Assembly (NCBI RefSeq): GCF_014207845.1
Contig: NZ_JACHLC010000001.1
Location: forward strand, 930,001 to 994,000
Direction of reading: 5' to 3'
Origin: Chryseobacterium shigense
GTDB lineage: Bacteria; Bacteroidota; Bacteroidia; Flavobacteriales; Weeksellaceae
Length of the DNA: 64,000 bases
The number at the start of each line of letters is the position of its first letter. The first letter of the stretch is position 1. The notes under the pieces were generated by a model. It ran no database searches. It saw only the letters and a list, made by a program, of their open reading frames with translations, and had not been told where the DNA came from. Positions 60,380 through 64,000 of this stretch are shown here, piece after piece. A program made the translations under genes and the position numbers.

Positions 60380-61504
60380 ATGGAACAACAAATCTATAAA
60401 GGGAAACTGATACAGTTTCATCCGTTAAAAATAGCGAAAAAGGAACAACTGACCAAAAATACTTTTTCTCTGGAATTCGATATTCCCGGGAATTTGCAGG
60501 ACAATTTCAAGTTCGAAGCAGGACAATTTGTAAGCATAAAATTTATTGCTCATGGTACGGAAGTTATTAATGATTATTCAATGACATCGGCACCTTATGA
60601 GAAAAAAATCAGCCTAGGGATAAAGGTAAACTCTTCTGAAGGAGCTACTTCAGAGTTGTTTAAAAACTATAACACCGGAGATGAACTGATGATAGGAGAG
60701 CCTTCCGGAAGGTTTACATTGGTTTCCAAACCAAACGAGTTCAGGACAATCGTTGGTTTTGCAGCAGGAATAGGAATAACCCCGATTTTGAGCCACTTCA
60801 AAAACATCCTTCACAACGAACCCCGTACCAGGCTTTTTTTATTTTTCGGCAATACAAGTTCAGAAGAACTTATTTATAGAGATCAACTCGACCATCTTGT
60901 CAAAACTTATGACGACAGGCTTCAGATTTTCTATTTCTTTTCACGGGAGAAAACGGCTGACCAGTTTTTCTACGGAAGACTGGATGAAAAGAAGCTGAAC
61001 CTTATCATTAATCAGATTCTGCATCTGGATGATACTGATGAAGAGTCTACGATATGGGATGCAGTAGATGAAGTGCTGATCTGCGGAAAAGGAGAGATGA
61101 TCAAATCACTGGCAAATGCCTGCTACCATCACGGAATTCCGAAAAAGAATATTCATTTTGAACTTTTTGAGGAGTACAATGAGGATATTTATCCTGTAGA
61201 AAGAGAATTTTCATTGATTGAAAACATAGAGGTTGAATTTAAAATATTCGGAAAAGAGTATGAAACCCATCTTCCTGATAATAAAGAAAAGATCCTTCAG
61301 CAGCTGCTGATCCAGAAATTTCCTGTACCTTACTCGTGTAAATCCGGTATCTGCGGAAGCTGTGAATGCTATCTTGAAGAAGGAGAGGTGGAGCTGCTTG
61401 AAAATGAGTACCTCACCGAAAAGGAAGAAGCGCAGGGAAAAATACTGGCATGTATGTCTATTGCAAAAAGTAAAAAAATAAAGCTTAACTTTGATCTTAG
61501 TTGA
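60380..61504 (+). CDS. Ferredoxin-type NAD(P)H oxidoreductase (FNR plus 2Fe-2S)
   Basis: A 374-residue flavoprotein of the PaaE/ferredoxin--NADP reductase type. The FAD domain holds INDYSMTSAPYEKKISLG, the NAD(P) domain VGFAAGIGITPILSHFK and LFLFFGNTSSEEL, and the C-terminus is a plant-type ferredoxin domain with four Cys (PYSCKSGICGSCECYLEEG, then KILACMS). It would transfer electrons from NAD(P)H to an oxygenase or reductase. The next gene starts inside its stop codon. Confidence 0.92.
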   Translation: MEQQIYKGKLIQFHPLKIAKKEQLTKNTFSLEFDIPGNLQDNFKFEAGQFVSIKFIAHGTEVINDYSMTSAPYEKKISLGIKVNSSEGATSELFKNYNTGDELMIGEPSGRFTLVSKPNEFRTIVGFAAGIGITPILSHFKNILHNEPRTRLFLFFGNTSSEELIYRDQLDHLVKTYDDRLQIFYFFSREKTADQFFYGRLDEKKLNLIINQILHLDDTDEESTIWDAVDEVLICGKGEMIKSLANACYHHGIPKKNIHFELFEEYNEDIYPVEREFSLIENIEVEFKIFGKEYETHLPDNKEKILQQLLIQKFPVPYSCKSGICGSCECYLEEGEVELLENEYLTEKEEAQGKILACMSIAKSKKIKLNFDLS

Positions 61505-62118
61505 GAATCATCAGGAACATATTTAACTTAGGTTTTGTTTCAGCGGAAATAGGGATTCTGCTGATATGTCTTTGTAATGCCTGGGTTTTCGGGCTTACAA
61601 ACGGGCGTACCTATACCAAAATCTCCAAAATTCCCCCACGGGAAATTGCCCTTGTGCTGGGAACTTCTCCCAAAATGAGATCCGGCCTGTCCAATCCTTA
61701 TTTTACCAAAAGAATGGATGCGGCGGCACTTCTTTATCATCACGGAAAAATCAAAAAAATTATTGTAAGCGGAGAAAAAAGCAAAGGATATAATGAACCT
61801 GCTGCAATGAAGAATTATCTGGTAAACCAGGAAGGAGTTCCTGAAGATATTATTATTGAAGATCCGAAAGGGTTTAATACCTATAAAAGCATCTTGCGCT
61901 GTAAAGACGTCTATAAAAAGATAGACGTAATTATTGTATCACAGGGGTTCCATAACCTGCGTGCCCTGTTTTTTGCAAGAAATAATAATATGAATGCGCT
62001 GGGTTTTGATGCACAGGATGTTACAAAGCCTGAAAGTTACTACAGAAACCAGATCAGGGAAGTATTTGCCAGAGTGGTTGCTGTAGTATATTTCATATTG
62101 GGAATTTCTCCGGATTAG
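61501..62118 (+). CDS. SanA/YdcF-like membrane protein (DUF218)
   Basis: A 205-residue protein with an N-terminal membrane helix (about 9-30) and a DUF218 domain: IALVLGTSPKMRSGLSNPYFTKRMDAAALLYHHGKIKKIIVSGEK, NEPAAMKNYLVNQEGVPEDIIIEDPKGFNTYKSI, VSQGFHNLRALFFARN. SanA relatives affect envelope barrier properties such as vancomycin resistance at high temperature. Start is a TTG at 61501 that overlaps the previous stop (TTGA). It converges with the barrel gene with a 4-bp overlap. Confidence 0.88.
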   Translation: MRIIRNIFNLGFVSAEIGILLICLCNAWVFGLTNGRTYTKISKIPPREIALVLGTSPKMRSGLSNPYFTKRMDAAALLYHHGKIKKIIVSGEKSKGYNEPAAMKNYLVNQEGVPEDIIIEDPKGFNTYKSILRCKDVYKKIDVIIVSQGFHNLRALFFARNNNMNALGFDAQDVTKPESYYRNQIREVFARVVAVVYFILGISPD

Positions 62119-64000
62119 AAAGGGTATCCGAATGCAATATTCAGGGTAGGTTTAAAAGGCTGGAAATTTTTAAATCTCCAACGGTCACCTTCAGGTTTAT
62201 TCGGATCATAGATCTTATAAGCGAGATCAAGTCTGAAAGTGATGTATGCTACATTTACCCTTAAACCGAAACCGCTGCCGATCCCCATTTGCCCTAAGAA
62301 TTTATTGAATTTGAATTCATCACCGTAGCCACCGGTTCCATCCGGTTTCCTGATGCTCCATGTATTTCCTATATCGGTAAATAGTGCTCCTTCATACATT
62401 TCATTGAACGGAACCCTGTATTCTATATTGGTGGTTAGCTTTACGTTATTCGTCATATAGGTACGGACTCTTTCATCAATCTGAGAATCTGAAGGTCCTA
62501 ATCCTCCAAATGCTACCCAAGCCCTGATATCATTAGATCCACCATTGAAATAAGACTTAATAACAGGCATATCTGTAGAGTTCCCGTAAGGAATACCTAC
62601 CCCGATGAACTGGCGTAAAACCAACGTCTGGTTGCCATTAAACTTAAAATACTTTCTGGTATCGATGTCAAACTTGACGAACTGGGCATAAGGAATTCCG
62701 AAGATTGTTCTCTGCGGACTGGTTACAACACCTCCGGCATCTCTTTTTTGATTGAATATGCTTAAAATATTACCGGCAAGCTCTATTTTACCGTTAAAAT
62801 AGAAAGCGTTTGGATAATCTTTTTTACCAATCTCATTGTAAACAAAATTATAGATCATGGAAGAAATAAGGACATCCTGGGTCTGTCTGTCTTTATTAAC
62901 CAGTGATCCCATAAATGCTAAAATAAGATCCTGTCCCGGTTTGTCCAGCGATGTTATATAATCTATATCTTTCAGAATTTCCTCAGAAACATAATCAATG
63001 CTTACCTGTCCGGAATTGAACTGTGCTCCAAGTTCAGGTTTACCTGCAAAATAACCTGCAAACACATCTTTCCTTATGTCTTCATCATTACTGAAATAAT
63101 CATAATAAGCATCTTTGTTTTTCGTAAGGCTGACCTGCGTATTGAAAAGGGTAAGTCTGTGTGAAACCTGGTCGTTTACATTCGCCTGGTAATTCAGTCC
63201 GGTATTGAAGTTTACTCTTCCCAAACCAATATTGTTCTGTACCGAAGCTCCTAAAAGTATGGAAGAGGTCGGGGTATATCTTTTGGGAAGTAACTTATAA
63301 TAATTGAATGGCAGCAGAAGTCTCGGGAAATTAAGGGAAGCCTGTGCTGAAATTTCATAGGCAAGCTCTCTTTTATCAATATTCTTTGTACTTCTGATAG
63401 ATCCGAATGTTCCTGAAATACTTGTAGAAAGGTTTTCCGCCCCTTTGAAGACATTTCTGGTGGTAAGGTCTACGGAAGGGGATACCCCAAGATTAAGAAT
63501 CTGGGAATAATTGATATCCGTTCCCAGCTTAAGCTCATATTTAGGAAGCGGTTTTAGTACATAAAGTACATCAACAATACTGTCATTAGGTGAAGTACCG
63601 CCGCCTCTTCTCAGGGAATCCCTTGCTTTCAGAATACTGAAGTTATTCATTGCAATGAAATTTCTCTTCGTTAGGTCAAGGCTTTTCTGATCATAAACTT
63701 TCTTACTGTCTACAATCACAGCTCTCCATAAAGAAGCTGTTTTGTAGCTGTTGTCCATTTTATGGAACCTTATTCTTCTTAAACTGTCCTTCACCGTATT
63801 TTTAGGAAAATCGCCAGCTTCATTAACAATTGCTACATCAATGTTTCCTATGGTTGCTACTTTATAAGGATGGTCTGCAGAATCCTTATGAATTTCCAGT
63901 GTAAGAGGAACCTGTTTTTTACTTTTCAGGGAATCTGCCACGAAATAAATCTCTTCATTGGAACTGTTGAACCTGTAATATCCGTTTTCACGCATCAGGT
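62115..64000 (-). CDS. BamA/TamA-type outer-membrane barrel protein (5' end cut off)
   Basis: At least 628 residues of an Omp85-type protein reading leftwards; the start lies beyond the window, and the visible ATG at 63995 is internal. The N-terminal part (to about residue 190) looks like POTRA-type domains (VADSLKSKKQVPLTLEIHKDSADHPYKVATIGNIDVAI). The rest is a 16-strand barrel with NGGSNDIRAWVAFGGLGPSDS, where the RAW motif matches the VRGY-like motif in the Omp85 L6 loop, and GYPF at the C-terminus. Probably TamA-like or a flavobacterial BamA paralogue. Confidence 0.88.
   Translation of the reverse strand, partial: LMRENGYYRFNSSNEEIYFVADSLKSKKQVPLTLEIHKDSADHPYKVATIGNIDVAIVNEAGDFPKNTVKDSLRRIRFHKMDNSYKTASLWRAVIVDSKKVYDQKSLDLTKRNFIAMNNFSILKARDSLRRGGGTSPNDSIVDVLYVLKPLPKYELKLGTDINYSQILNLGVSPSVDLTTRNVFKGAENLSTSISGTFGSIRSTKNIDKRELAYEISAQASLNFPRLLLPFNYYKLLPKRYTPTSSILLGASVQNNIGLGRVNFNTGLNYQANVNDQVSHRLTLFNTQVSLTKNKDAYYDYFSNDEDIRKDVFAGYFAGKPELGAQFNSGQVSIDYVSEEILKDIDYITSLDKPGQDLILAFMGSLVNKDRQTQDVLISSMIYNFVYNEIGKKDYPNAFYFNGKIELAGNILSIFNQKRDAGGVVTSPQRTIFGIPYAQFVKFDIDTRKYFKFNGNQTLVLRQFIGVGIPYGNSTDMPVIKSYFNGGSNDIRAWVAFGGLGPSDSQIDERVRTYMTNNVKLTTNIEYRVPFNEMYEGALFTDIGNTWSIRKPDGTGGYGDEFKFNKFLGQMGIGSGFGLRVNVAYITFRLDLAYKIYDPNKPEGDRWRFKNFQPFKPTLNIAFGYPF

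Noticed and set aside
1..64000. CRISPR arrays and complete insertion sequences with paired transposase genes
   Set aside because: No regularly spaced repeats were seen, and the only transposase is the single Y1 gene at 53989.

Overview
The window looks like a chromosomal piece of a flavobacterium, most likely Chryseobacterium or a close relative in Weeksellaceae. The signs are AT-rich DNA, Bacteroidota-type promoters (TTG, about 19 nt, TAnnTTTG), a type IX secretion sorting tail, DUF4153/DUF6157/DUF6624 families, a flavobacterial pdhA-aceF pair without pdhB, and very short or 4-bp-overlapping gene junctions. Most of it is ordinary core genome. I annotate 58 protein genes (two cut by the window ends, two very small) and one tRNA-Arg(CCU).

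Layout. 0-7 kb: yggS (cut), a NodB deacetylase lipoprotein, a DUF72 protein, a copper P-type ATPase with one HMA and four extra metal-binding modules, and an AraC-type regulator that carries its own CxxC metal motif. 7-11 kb: an RRM protein facing a PAP2 / BlaI-like / DUF4153 operon. 11-20 kb: pdhA-aceF, lolD, an L,D-transpeptidase-like lipoprotein, radC, surface/envelope genes and soluble pyrophosphatase. 20.3-23.1 kb: a membrane ion-pumping pyrophosphatase fused to a C-terminal OmpA-like domain. 23.3-27.0 kb: an AT-rich island holding a grasp-with-spasm RiPP locus, with a 61-residue precursor (Gly-Gly leader, 16 consecutive Ser, six Ser-Asp repeats), an ATP-grasp ligase, an unknown 64-residue protein and a SPASM protein that lacks the radical-SAM cysteines. 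27-41 kb: aminotransferase, M28 peptidase, a TetR-SDR unit with two matching palindromes, a small repair/detox operon with a divergent endonuclease V, a T9SS-exported GEVED protein, a SNF2 helicase, a KAS III enzyme, and a second SDR followed by an AraC gene with 21-bp-spaced direct repeats. 41-49 kb: hydrolase, NAD(P)-binding protein, uvrA, a TonB receptor with DUF2490 partner and an HD hydrolase. 50-57.5 kb: a MarR-fadN-fadA-fadE beta-oxidation operon invaded by a four-helix-bundle gene and by an IS200-type transposase framed by four REP-like hairpins. 57.6-64 kb: FecCD/FecE-type importer with a TlpA lipoprotein, a ferredoxin-type oxidoreductase, a SanA-like protein and a BamA/TamA-type barrel (cut).

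The strongest candidate for an under-described system is the RiPP locus at 24.49-27.00 kb. The ATP-grasp enzyme would join Ser/Thr hydroxyls to Asp carboxylates, and the precursor is almost nothing but those residues. Next are the pump-OmpA fusion and the RAYT/REP-like unit. Regulators sitting beside their own palindromic or direct-repeat sites (TetR, MarR, AraC) allow specific, testable operator assignments. All functions are from reading the sequence; no database search was run.
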